Shown here: piece after piece, positions 1 to 6,628 of the stretch
Position numbering within the stretch: position 1 is the first letter of the stretch
How the letters are laid out: every line of letters starts with the position of its first letter
Assembly (NCBI GenBank): GCA_947626225.1
Contig: CANQRH010000001.1
Span: 1 to 64,000, forward strand
Direction of reading: 5' to 3'
DNA: 64,000 nt
Source: Candidatus Gastranaerophilales bacterium
GTDB taxonomy: Bacteria; Cyanobacteriota; Vampirovibrionia; Gastranaerophilales; Gastranaerophilaceae
Made by a program: the position numbers and the translations under genes
The notes under the pieces: generated by a model
Databases searched by the model: none
What the model saw: the letters and a program-made list of their open reading frames with translations, nothing else
Told to the model about the DNA's origin: nothing

Positions 1-54
1 GTATTATACGGCGGTACTGACCTTACCGGTGCAATTGCAAGACTGGTTAAATAA
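1..54 (+). CDS. C-terminal end of a truncated gene
   Basis: An open frame runs in from the window edge and ends in TAA. Its last residues read VLYGGTDLTGAIARLVK. I do not recognise the family from 17 residues. A clean Rho-independent terminator follows 25 bases later, so this is probably the true end of a transcription unit. Confidence 0.55.
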   Translation, partial: VLYGGTDLTGAIARLVK

Positions 55-78
55 AAAATCCTCCAAATAAAAAAAAAC

Positions 79-108
79 AAAAAAGCAATCCTCTCGGATT
101 GCTTTTTT
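79..108 (+). terminator. Rho-independent terminator
   Basis: An 11-bp stem (AAAAGCAATCC / GGATTGCTTTT) closes a TCTC loop and is followed by a T-run. It sits just after the partial gene at the left edge and ends its transcript. Confidence 0.85.
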
Positions 109-114
109 GCATGA

Positions 115-138
115 GTAGGTCGGATTTACTAATCCGAC
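115..138 (+). repeat. Dispersed palindromic repeat, copy A
   Basis: The unit is GTAG followed by the inverted pair GTCGGATT / AATCCGAC around a 4-base centre. It is the first of eight copies in the window (115, 177, 447, 854, 1026, 59338, 59443, 60834), all between genes and in both orientations. It resembles REP-type extragenic palindromes. Confidence 0.8.
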
Positions 139-176
139 AAATATTAAAATACTTAAACATCCGAGAGATATCAGTA

Positions 177-200
177 GTAGGTCGGTTTTACCAAACCGAC
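177..200 (+). repeat. Dispersed palindromic repeat, copy B
   Basis: Same unit as copy A with compensating changes in the arms (GTCGGTTT / AAACCGAC), so the hairpin is kept while the bases change. The word GATATCAG lies shortly upstream and is seen again near copy D. Confidence 0.8.
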
Positions 201-235
201 AATATTACAAACTTTATTTGTCACGTAATAAAATT

Positions 236-373
236 GTCATGCTGAACTTGCGGATTTCCGTACGGACGAAGGCGAAGCATAGTCCGGATAGCGAGAACAT
301 TGAGCTACTTGAACCGAAGGTTCAACCGCGAAACTGTTCGAGCGTGGAGGAAATCCAAGACAGTTTCAGCATC
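236..373. repeat. Complex nested inverted repeat element
   Basis: The outer arms CATGCTGAAC (238-247) and GTTTCAGCATC (363-373) are nearly complementary. Inside them GGATTTCC (252-259) pairs with GGAAATCC (349-356), and TTGAACC (309-315) pairs with GGTTCAA (319-325) around GAA. A short palindrome TCCGTACGGA lies at 257-266. The whole can fold into one long branched hairpin. The outer arms resemble a short stem-loop repeat that is usually joined by only a few bases, so this copy may carry an insert of about 110 bases in its loop. I see no reading frame in it. Confidence 0.6.
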
Positions 374-446
374 TTACCAATTTGCAGATAATCATGTAGG
401 TTGGGGAGTCCAATAATTTTAAAATGCCATATCGTTTATTTATTTT

Positions 447-470
447 GTCGGATTAGTAAATCCGACCTAC
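447..470 (-). repeat. Dispersed palindromic repeat, copy C
   Basis: Inverted copy (GTCGGATT AGTA AATCCGAC then CTAC). It lies just left of the candidate toxin promoter. The 40 bases before it resemble the sequence before copy E (shared words TTGGGGAG and CATATCGTTT), so the repeat is part of a longer composite unit. Confidence 0.8.
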
Positions 471-505
471 AGACTTTTTTGCATGAGAAAAATGTAATTT
501 TCCTG

Positions 506-511
506 TATAAT
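506..511 (+). promoter_or_regulatory. -10 box of the candidate toxin gene
   Basis: A perfect TATAAT hexamer would start transcription near 518 and give a leader of about 110 bases before the small ORF at 629. The -35 region (about 483-488) is weak. A long folded leader is usual for type I toxin mRNAs. Confidence 0.5.
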
Positions 512-628
512 AAACTTACAGAACATTTACAAATTTATATGCAGGGTAAAAGGAACTCTTTTCTCAAGGTAGCCAATCGCCAATTTAATTTAGACTTCGG
601 GTTGGTACCCGACTGGAAAGGAGGTCGT

Positions 629-709
629 ATGAACGATTTCAATGTTAGTTTATTACTAATTTTTATGATTTTGTGCATATTAAAAAACGGCTCTCATCTG
701 AAAAGATAA
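629..709 (+). CDS. Small hydrophobic peptide, candidate type I toxin
   Basis: The 26-codon frame has a very strong ribosome site (AAAGGAGG, 4 bases before ATG). The peptide has a short polar N-terminus, one hydrophobic stretch (about residues 6-18, rich in L, I, F, M) and a basic tail ending HLKR. That is the build of membrane-acting type I toxins of the TxpA/Fst/holin-like kind. A hairpin TCGGGT-TGGT-ACCCGA (597-612) lies just before the ribosome site and could hide it. A convergent antisense RNA with its own promoter overlaps the 3' end. A longer frame in the same phase begins at 401, but its start lies in repeat sequence and has no ribosome site. Toxin function is inferred from architecture, not shown. 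Confidence 0.65.
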   Translation: MNDFNVSLLLIFMILCILKNGSHLKR

Positions 710-764
710 GAACCGCTTAGACTTCGTACAGAGTTCCCGATAGTCCGGTAAACTATCACCCTGC
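682..764 (-). ncRNA. Candidate antisense RNA (antitoxin) to the small peptide gene
   Basis: A strong minus-strand promoter (771-798) should start RNA near 764. The RNA would fold a hairpin (GATAGT / ACTATC, 739-757) and end at a 14-bp stem (685-698 with 705-718) followed by six U. The three mismatches of that stem on the plus strand become G-U pairs on this strand, so the terminator was evidently kept for the antisense direction. The RNA is about 80 bases long and overlaps the last codons and 3' region of the peptide mRNA, as RatA does with txpA. Confidence 0.65.
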
Positions 765-770
765 ATTTAT

Positions 771-798
771 ATTATAAACGATTTTTACTAATTTTCAA
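771..798 (-). promoter_or_regulatory. Promoter of the antisense RNA
   Basis: Minus strand TTGAAA (793-798), 16-base spacer, TATAAT (771-776). This is one of the best sigma-70 type promoters in the window, yet no minus-strand gene follows it before 629. That supports a non-coding antisense transcript. Confidence 0.7.
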
Positions 799-853
799 CC
801 CCAAATGTAAAGTTTTATAATAATATGATCTTTTTTTGTAGAATTACAAGTTT

Positions 854-877
854 GTAGGTCGGTTTTACCAAACCGAC
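854..877 (+). repeat. Dispersed palindromic repeat, copy D
   Basis: Identical to copy B over 24 bases. With copy C it brackets the peptide/antisense locus (500-800). Confidence 0.8.
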
Positions 878-940
878 AATATTAAAATACTCAAACTACG
901 TTTTTGTCCATTGTTTTTATTATAACATCCGAAAGATATC

Positions 941-967
941 AGACCCTGAAACGAGTTCAGGGTGACA
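941..967. repeat. Short stem-loop repeat
   Basis: CCCTGAA (944-950) and TTCAGGG (956-962) form a perfect 7-bp stem around ACGAG, followed by TGACA. It looks like a minimal relative of the outer arms of the element at 236-373 (CTGAA / TTCAG cores). Confidence 0.5.
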
Positions 968-1025
968 TTAAATTTGTAGATTGGGGAGCCAAACGATTTC
1001 GAAATGTCATATCGTTTCTTTACTT

Positions 1026-1049
1026 GTCGGATTAGTAAATCCGACCTAC
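1026..1049 (-). repeat. Dispersed palindromic repeat, copy E
   Basis: Identical to copy C over 24 bases. Copies D and E are 148 bases apart in opposite orientation and may form the ends of a composite unit of about 196 bp. I see no gene between them. Confidence 0.8.
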
Positions 1050-1064
1050 AGACTTGCCAAACAA

Positions 1065-1103
1065 AAATTAAGAGAGATGGAAAAATCCCATCTCTCTTAA
1101 TTT
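1065..1103 (-). terminator. Terminator of tRNA-Arg
   Basis: A 16-bp perfect stem (1065-1080 with 1088-1103) begins at the 3' end of the tRNA and is followed by a T-rich run on the minus strand. Confidence 0.75.
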
Positions 1104-1176
1104 ACGCCCGGCGCGATTCGAACGCGCGACCCTCTGCTTAGAAGGCAGATGCTCTATCCAGCTGAGCTACGGACGC
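1103..1176 (-). tRNA. tRNA-Arg (anticodon UCU)
   Basis: The minus strand folds as a cloverleaf: acceptor arm GCGTCCG with CGGGCGT (including G-U pairs), D arm with AGCTCAGCTGGA, anticodon stem TCTGC/GCAGA around loop CTTCTAA (anticodon TCT), T arm GCGCG-TTCGAAT-CGCGC. The 3' CCA is not encoded. It decodes AGA/AGG, the main arginine codons in AT-rich genomes. Confidence 0.95.
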
Positions 1177-1246
1177 ATATCAGTCTGTTTCCGCCAAAGA
1201 CTTACATCCCAATATTAACACGAAAATTTTTTTGTGCAAGCGATTT

Positions 1247-2116
1247 TTAATTTCTCTTTTTCGCCTGCCATACAGGTATTAGACCAAATAAGTAATATTT
1301 TTTTATATCGGGATAAAAATAAAAACATTTCATATACGTTATTCCGAATATCCTGTACCTGTCTCGCTGCGCAAGCCTGAAGCCTTTAGGCATTTTTATG
1401 TTTTTTTCTCTCGCAAATTCTATCATCTCTTGCTCTGATAGTATTGAATCGTTCTGCTTTTTAGCGGATTTTTCAGATACTATGGATTTTGGGTTCTTTC
1501 TGTAAAAATATTCCGTATAAGGTACTGTTACCAATCCGTTCAGGTAATAAACCGCCTTTATTGACCAAGCTTTATCTTCAAACAATCGACCGTACGGGAA
1601 TTCAATATTATATTCGATTATTTTTTCCCTGTTGTATATCTTGTTCCAAACATAATTATTTTTTGGAATTCCCGCTAACAAAATTTTTTCATCAGTGTTG
1701 TAACTGTACTTTTGCTCTTTGTATATAAATTTATTATATTTTTCGTTTCCTTTTAATCGTACAATATTAGCACAAGCTATGTCACACGAATATTTTTTTG
1801 CCGCATTATAAAGATTTTCAAGAAAATTTAAATCAACATAATCATCCGAATCAATGAATGATATAAATTCTCCCGTTGCCTTTTTCATACCGATATTTCT
1901 TGACGCCGAAACTTCCTCATGTTCCTTATCAATTATGATAATTCTCTTATCAGTTTTTTGATATTCCCGTAAAATTTTTAATGAATTGTCCGTTGAACCG
2001 TCATTAATACAAATTATCTCAATCTCTCTGAGAGTTTGATTTACTACCGACTCAAGACATTGGCGTAAATACTGTTCAACGTTATATACAGGTATGATGA
2101 CAGAAACTTTTATCAT
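1247..2116 (-). CDS. Family 2 glycosyltransferase
   Basis: 289 residues with a GT-A fold at the N-terminus: VSVIIPVYNVEQYL, then CINDGSTDNS (nucleotide-sugar binding) and a DSDD metal-binding motif near residue 90. The C-terminal part is variable, as in GT2 enzymes that build surface polysaccharides. It should transfer a sugar from a nucleotide donor to a glycan or lipid acceptor at the cytoplasmic side of the membrane. Its ATG overlaps the stop of the upstream glycosyltransferase gene by 4 bases, so the two are translationally coupled. The acceptor cannot be told from sequence. Confidence 0.9.
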   Translation of the reverse strand: MIKVSVIIPVYNVEQYLRQCLESVVNQTLREIEIICINDGSTDNSLKILREYQKTDKRIIIIDKEHEEVSASRNIGMKKATGEFISFIDSDDYVDLNFLENLYNAAKKYSCDIACANIVRLKGNEKYNKFIYKEQKYSYNTDEKILLAGIPKNNYVWNKIYNREKIIEYNIEFPYGRLFEDKAWSIKAVYYLNGLVTVPYTEYFYRKNPKSIVSEKSAKKQNDSILSEQEMIEFAREKNIKMPKGFRLAQRDRYRIFGITYMKCFYFYPDIKKYYLFGLIPVWQAKKRN

Positions 2117-3072
2117 TTTGCATCTCCGATTTTTGCAAGCAGTACTTTAAACTTTAACCCGTAATAAGATTCTTTTTGCTTAATGTTCAAATTTTTCCAC
2201 CATTTGCCCCGATATTTTTCCGACAGATAAGCTTGAAGTTTTATCAGTTCCGTATAAAACTCGTCTTTAATATTCTCATCGGCTTTTGTATACCATGAAA
2301 GCGATTTTTCAAAATATTTGTTCACTATGAATGTTTTAAAATTTTCCTCAATATTTAAATCCGAAAGCAATTTTTCCGTTTCATAACAGTTTAATATCGG
2401 AGAAAGACTTGTTTTTTTGTTTACGGCGGTAATTGCACCTTTTCTCGTTTTCAAATAGTAATAAAGATTTTCGGGAATTACGGCTATTTTTTTTGCAGTG
2501 AGCATCGAATGTATAAAAAACAGTTGATCTTCACCGTTTCGTATTTCCTGAAAACGTATATTATTTTCTTTTATAAAAGATGTGCGGTACATTTTGCTCC
2601 AAGCTGTCGCGGGAAATTTAAAAATATCTTTTCCGAAATCATCTTTGTTAAAAGTTTTTTTAAAATATTTACAAGGGATTTTTGAATAACCGTAACCGCC
2701 TGAAGTTATTTTATCCTTTTTTACGGAAAACGCACCGAAAACCACAATATCCGCATCCGCCGTGTTTACACATTTTTCGATAAGAGTTCTGTCAACATAA
2801 TCATCCGAATCGACAAACAAAATATAATCCCCGTCAACGTATTTCATCCCTTCATGTCTGGCAGAAAACAGTCCCCCGTTTTCTTTTTCCGCAATTTTTA
2901 TTCTGCTGTCCTTTTGCGCGTATTCGTAAAGAATTTTTGATGAATTGTCCGTTGAGCCGTCATTGACACAAATAATTTGAATATCTTTATAAGTTTGATT
3001 AATCAGGCTGTCCAGACATTTTGACAAATAATTCTCTACATTATAAACAGGAACTATAATTGAAACCGTCAT
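2113..3072 (-). CDS. Family 2 glycosyltransferase
   Basis: 319 residues, first gene of a two-gene unit. It has the same GT2 layout as its neighbour: SIIVPVYNVENYL, CVNDGSTDNSS, and DSDDYVD near residue 92. The two N-terminal halves are clearly paralogous, while the C-terminal halves differ and probably set acceptor choice. There is no Shine-Dalgarno sequence. Instead a TTGACA-N17-AATAAT promoter ends exactly 6 bases before ATG, so the mRNA is probably leaderless. Likely roles are LPS, capsule or protein glycosylation (inferred). Confidence 0.9.
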   Translation of the reverse strand: MTVSIIVPVYNVENYLSKCLDSLINQTYKDIQIICVNDGSTDNSSKILYEYAQKDSRIKIAEKENGGLFSARHEGMKYVDGDYILFVDSDDYVDRTLIEKCVNTADADIVVFGAFSVKKDKITSGGYGYSKIPCKYFKKTFNKDDFGKDIFKFPATAWSKMYRTSFIKENNIRFQEIRNGEDQLFFIHSMLTAKKIAVIPENLYYYLKTRKGAITAVNKKTSLSPILNCYETEKLLSDLNIEENFKTFIVNKYFEKSLSWYTKADENIKDEFYTELIKLQAYLSEKYRGKWWKNLNIKQKESYYGLKFKVLLAKIGDAK

Positions 3073-3078
3073 GAAATT

Positions 3079-3107
3079 ATTATTTTATAATCGGTATAAA
3101 TTGTCAA
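3079..3107 (-). promoter_or_regulatory. Promoter placing the start point at the GT2 start codon
   Basis: Minus strand TTGACA (3102-3107), 17-base spacer, AATAAT (3079-3084), 6 bases, then ATG at 3072. The usual start point seven bases past the -10 is the A of ATG. Confidence 0.6.
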
Positions 3108-3237
3108 ATGACTTCATAATTGCGGGTAAACCCTTAACCTGCTTATTTTAAGTACCTGCTGAAAAGAAATATTTTTTTGCAAAACCTTTTTGTTTAATAT
3201 ATATTTATAAAAGAATAATTAAACAAAAAGGAAATTT

Positions 3238-5841
3238 ATGCTGAGCGGAAATGAAATAAGAAAATTATATTTGGATTACTTTAAAAATAAACATCAACAT
3301 ACTGTTGTTGAAAGTTCAAGTCTTGTCCCCGACAATCCGACAGTGCTTTTGACCACAGCCGGCATGTTACAGTTTTTACCGATATTTTTGGGAATTGTAA
3401 AATCACCTTACAACCCGGCAAGAGCAACTTCCTGCCAGAAATGCGCAAGAGCCGGCGGAAAAGATTCGGATATTGAAAATGTCGGAAGAACTCCGCGCCA
3501 TCATACTTTCTTTGAAATGCTCGGAAATTTTTCATTCGGTGATTATTATAAGAAAGAAATTATTCCCTGGGCGTGGGAATTCGTAACCGAAGTTTTAAAG
3601 CTCGATAAAAACAGATTGTGGATAACGATTTTTGAAACCGATGACGAAGCGTATGAAATTTGGCGCAGTGTCGGAGTTCCCGCCGAAAGAATTAAACGGA
3701 AAGGCAAAAAAGACAATTTCTGGGGGCCTCCCGGGGCATCAGGTTCTTGCGGTCCGTGCTCGGAAATTCATTACGATTTGGGTGAAGATTTGAAATGCTC
3801 TCCCGATTGCGGTATTGATACCTGCGAATGCGACAGATGGGTTGAAATTTGGAACCTTGTTTTTACCGAACTTTATCAGGATGAAGAAGGCAACCAATCA
3901 CCTCTTGAAAGCAAAAATGTCGATACCGGTATGGGTTTGGAACGTATTACAATGGTTTGTCAGGGTGTTCGCTCAACGTTTGAAACCGATTTATTAAAAC
4001 CGATTATGGATAAGGTCAGCGAAATAAGCGGTGTACCATACAAAAAATCCGAAAAAACGGATATTTCTCTGCGTATAATTACAGACCATGCAAGATGCGT
4101 TACATTTCTGATTTCAGACGGTGTTATGCCGGGAAATGAAGGCAGAGATTATGTTTTAAGGATGATATTGCGCCGTGCACTAAGACACGGAAAAATTTTA
4201 GGAATGAATCTTCCGTTCTTGTACAAACTGGTTGATGTTGTCGTTGAAAATTACGGCGAAGCATATCCTGATTTAGTTAAGAATAAATCCAAAATTATCG
4301 AAGTTATTAAAGCCGAAGAAGAACGTTTTGCAAAAACTTTAGACCGCGGTTATAAAATGCTCGATGAATTTATTGACGGCAAAAAAGATATAGACGGTGA
4401 AAGCGCTTTCAGACTCTATGATACTTTCGGCTTCCCGTTTGAACTTACTAAAGAAATTGCGGAAGAAAACGGATTAAAAGTCGATGAAGAAGGCTTTAAA
4501 AAAGCCATGAACGAACAAAAAGAGCGTGCAAAAGCCGCTGCATCAAAAATCAGCGTAACCGGCGACATCAAATATGCAAAAATTGAAGAAGAAGTCGGCT
4601 CAACCGATTTTGTGGGATACGACAAAAACGAATGCGATGCAAAGATTTTGGCTGTTGTTGACGGAGACGGATTTACTGATATAGTGCTTGACAAGACTCC
4701 TTTCTATGCCGAATGCGGCGGACAGGTAGGGGATTCCGGTATAATTGAAAGCAGAGCCGGTGATATTAAACTTGATGTTTTAACGACATTTAAAGTTAAC
4801 AAACTCTTTGTTCACCGTTGTAAAGTCATTAACGGCGATGATTTTATCGGAAAAGAAGTTCATGCAAAGATTGATGTTAACCGCAGAGAAGAAATAAGGC
4901 TTCATCACTCATCCGCGCATCTTTTGCAATCCGCACTTATCAAAGTTTTGGGTAATGAAGTTCATCAGGCCGGTTCTCAGGTTGAAGAAAACAGAATGCG
5001 TTTTGACTTCACATTCTCCCGTGCAATGACACCGGATGAAATTTTTAAAGTTGAAGATATCATTAACAAATGGGTTAGCGAAGGGCTGGAAATTAACACC
5101 GAAGAAATGGATATTGAAAAAGCAAAACTTACGGGCGCAACCGCACTTTTCGGCGAAAAGTACGATGACGTTGTAAGAGTCGTTTCAATGGGAAAAGGTG
5201 ATGTGTGCGTGTCAAAAGAATTTTGTGCGGGTACTCACGCAAGAAATACCAGAGATTTAAGACTTGTAAAAATTGTTTCCGAAGGTGCAATATCCGCGGG
5301 AACAAGACGTATTGAGCTGGTTGTTTCAAAATCCGCGTTTGATTTTATGAATGCAAAAGTTAAAGAGATGGATAAATTATCTCTTATGTTTAAGGCTCAT
5401 TATGATGAAGTTATACCGCGTATTGAAAAATTGCAGGAAGAAAATCGCAATTTGAACAAAAAGCTTGAAAAACTTTCAGAGGAAGCTTCACGTGCAAAAT
5501 TTGCAACCTTCCTTTCAAAAGCTCAGGATATTGAAGGCGGGAAACTCTTTATATCCAAGGTTGAAGATTTAGACGGCAACGCTTTAAAAACAGGCATTGA
5601 GTATATGGCGCAGAAACTTGGTGAAAGTATTATAATACTCGCTTCGGAAAAATCCGTTATAGTAAAAGTTTCCGACAGCTTTGTCAAACGCGGAGTTCAG
5701 GCAGGCAAAATTGTCGGAGAAATTTCACGGGCAACGGGAGCAAACGGAGGCGGACGTCCGAACTTTGCGCAGGGCGGTATCAAAGATGCTTCCAAACTCG
5801 ATGAAATTTTGGTTAAAATTGAAAAGGAATTGAAAGCTTAA
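3238..5841 (+). CDS. alaS: Alanine--tRNA ligase
   Basis: 867 residues, full length for AlaRS. It charges tRNA-Ala with alanine in the cytoplasm. The class II catalytic core is seen in RATSCQKCARAGGKDSDIENVG and the following RHHTFFEMLGNFSFGDYYKK (near residues 60-100). The editing domain carries HHSSAHLLQSAL and the CAGTHARNT zinc/editing motif. The C-terminal C-Ala domain ends in a glycine-rich GANGGGRPNFAQGG segment. ATG 3238 is preceded by AAAGGA. It stands alone between divergent glycosyltransferases and a convergent aquaporin and has its own terminator. Confidence 0.98.
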   Translation: MLSGNEIRKLYLDYFKNKHQHTVVESSSLVPDNPTVLLTTAGMLQFLPIFLGIVKSPYNPARATSCQKCARAGGKDSDIENVGRTPRHHTFFEMLGNFSFGDYYKKEIIPWAWEFVTEVLKLDKNRLWITIFETDDEAYEIWRSVGVPAERIKRKGKKDNFWGPPGASGSCGPCSEIHYDLGEDLKCSPDCGIDTCECDRWVEIWNLVFTELYQDEEGNQSPLESKNVDTGMGLERITMVCQGVRSTFETDLLKPIMDKVSEISGVPYKKSEKTDISLRIITDHARCVTFLISDGVMPGNEGRDYVLRMILRRALRHGKILGMNLPFLYKLVDVVVENYGEAYPDLVKNKSKIIEVIKAEEERFAKTLDRGYKMLDEFIDGKKDIDGESAFRLYDTFGFPFELTKEIAEENGLKVDEEGFKKAMNEQKERAKAAASKISVTGDIKYAKIEEEVGSTDFVGYDKNECDAKILAVVDGDGFTDIVLDKTPFYAECGGQVGDSGIIESRAGDIKLDVLTTFKVNKLFVHRCKVINGDDFIGKEVHAKIDVNRREEIRLHHSSAHLLQSALIKVLGNEVHQAGSQVEENRMRFDFTFSRAMTPDEIFKVEDIINKWVSEGLEINTEEMDIEKAKLTGATALFGEKYDDVVRVVSMGKGDVCVSKEFCAGTHARNTRDLRLVKIVSEGAISAGTRRIELVVSKSAFDFMNAKVKEMDKLSLMFKAHYDEVIPRIEKLQEENRNLNKKLEKLSEEASRAKFATFLSKAQDIEGGKLFISKVEDLDGNALKTGIEYMAQKLGESIIILASEKSVIVKVSDSFVKRGVQAGKIVGEISRATGANGGGRPNFAQGGIKDASKLDEILVKIEKELKA

Positions 5842-5842
5842 A

Positions 5843-5876
5843 AAAAAGACAGGTTTAAAAACCTGTCTTTTTTTAT
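5843..5876. terminator. Bidirectional terminator between alaS and the aquaporin gene
   Basis: The stem AGACAGGTTT / AAACCTGTCT is flanked by an A-run on the left and a T-run on the right, so it can stop transcripts from both convergent genes. Confidence 0.85.
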
Positions 5877-5887
5877 TTGATTTTTGC

Positions 5888-6523
5888 TTAATCATTGCAA
5901 GTTAATTTGTATACCAAACCCGCAACTGCACCGCCTGCGAGGTTAGTTAATGCGGTTATTCCGATTACTGCCCAGGTTGCATTACCCATTACGCCCAATC
6001 CCAAAGCTACTGCCGGATTGAATGCGCCGAGACATGTTCCTGCCGTTGCAAATGCTCCCGCAAGAACAGTTCCGCCGATTGCAAGTCCGTAATATGAATT
6101 GCCTTCAGTATCTTTTGAAGTTGCGGTATGCAATACAACATAGCAAAGTGCAAAAGTAAATAAAAATTCGCACAGAATCAGTGCGGGTGTATTAAATTTT
6201 GGCTGTGCTTCCGCAGGATTAACCGCAACAAGATAAGAAACCGTCACTGCCGCAACAGCACCGCCGATAATATGTGCTATCCAATACGGAATGATATGTT
6301 TAGGCGGTAAAGCACCTCTGATTGAAGCTGCAAGTGATACTGCAGGGTTGTAATGACCGCCTGAAATATGTCCGCCTGCATATACCATTACCATTAGCAT
6401 AAATCCGATTGCAACAGGCGGTACTACACCGCTTCCGTTTGAAAATACCGAACATCCAATTGTCAAAACCAAAAAGAATGTTCCGATAAATTCCACCAAA
6501 CATTTTTTCAAAAGTTCTCTCAT
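5888..6523 (-). CDS. Aquaporin-family (MIP) channel
   Basis: 211 residues with six predicted membrane segments and the two half-helix NPA boxes of the MIP family: GGHYNPAVSL (N59-P60-A61) and GAFNPAVALG (N169-P170-A171). It should conduct water or small neutral solutes through the inner membrane. The arginine that normally follows the second NPA and forms the ar/R selectivity filter is valine (V172) here, which should change the pore. AAAGGAGG lies 5 bases before ATG. The gene is convergent with alaS. Whether it is a water, glycerol or gas channel cannot be decided from sequence. Confidence 0.9.
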   Translation of the reverse strand: MRELLKKCLVEFIGTFFLVLTIGCSVFSNGSGVVPPVAIGFMLMVMVYAGGHISGGHYNPAVSLAASIRGALPPKHIIPYWIAHIIGGAVAAVTVSYLVAVNPAEAQPKFNTPALILCEFLFTFALCYVVLHTATSKDTEGNSYYGLAIGGTVLAGAFATAGTCLGAFNPAVALGLGVMGNATWAVIGITALTNLAGGAVAGLVYKLTCND

Positions 6524-6628
6524 ATAAACCTCCTTTATTAACTTTTCAATTCTAGCATAAGTATTAATTTTTGCAAATTAGCTTAATAAATATAGCAAAA
6601 AATTTTTATCACGTTTTTTAAGGGAGAT

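Noticed and set aside
401..709. 102-codon frame containing the small peptide
   Set aside because: Its first 76 codons cross a palindromic repeat and the predicted promoter and lack a ribosome site; only the last 26 codons from 629 have one.
506..798. Fst/par-type direct repeats for RNA-RNA contact
   Set aside because: The TGCAGGGT blocks are inverted on the DNA, so the two RNAs would carry the same sequence, not complements. They fit pairing within the mRNA instead.
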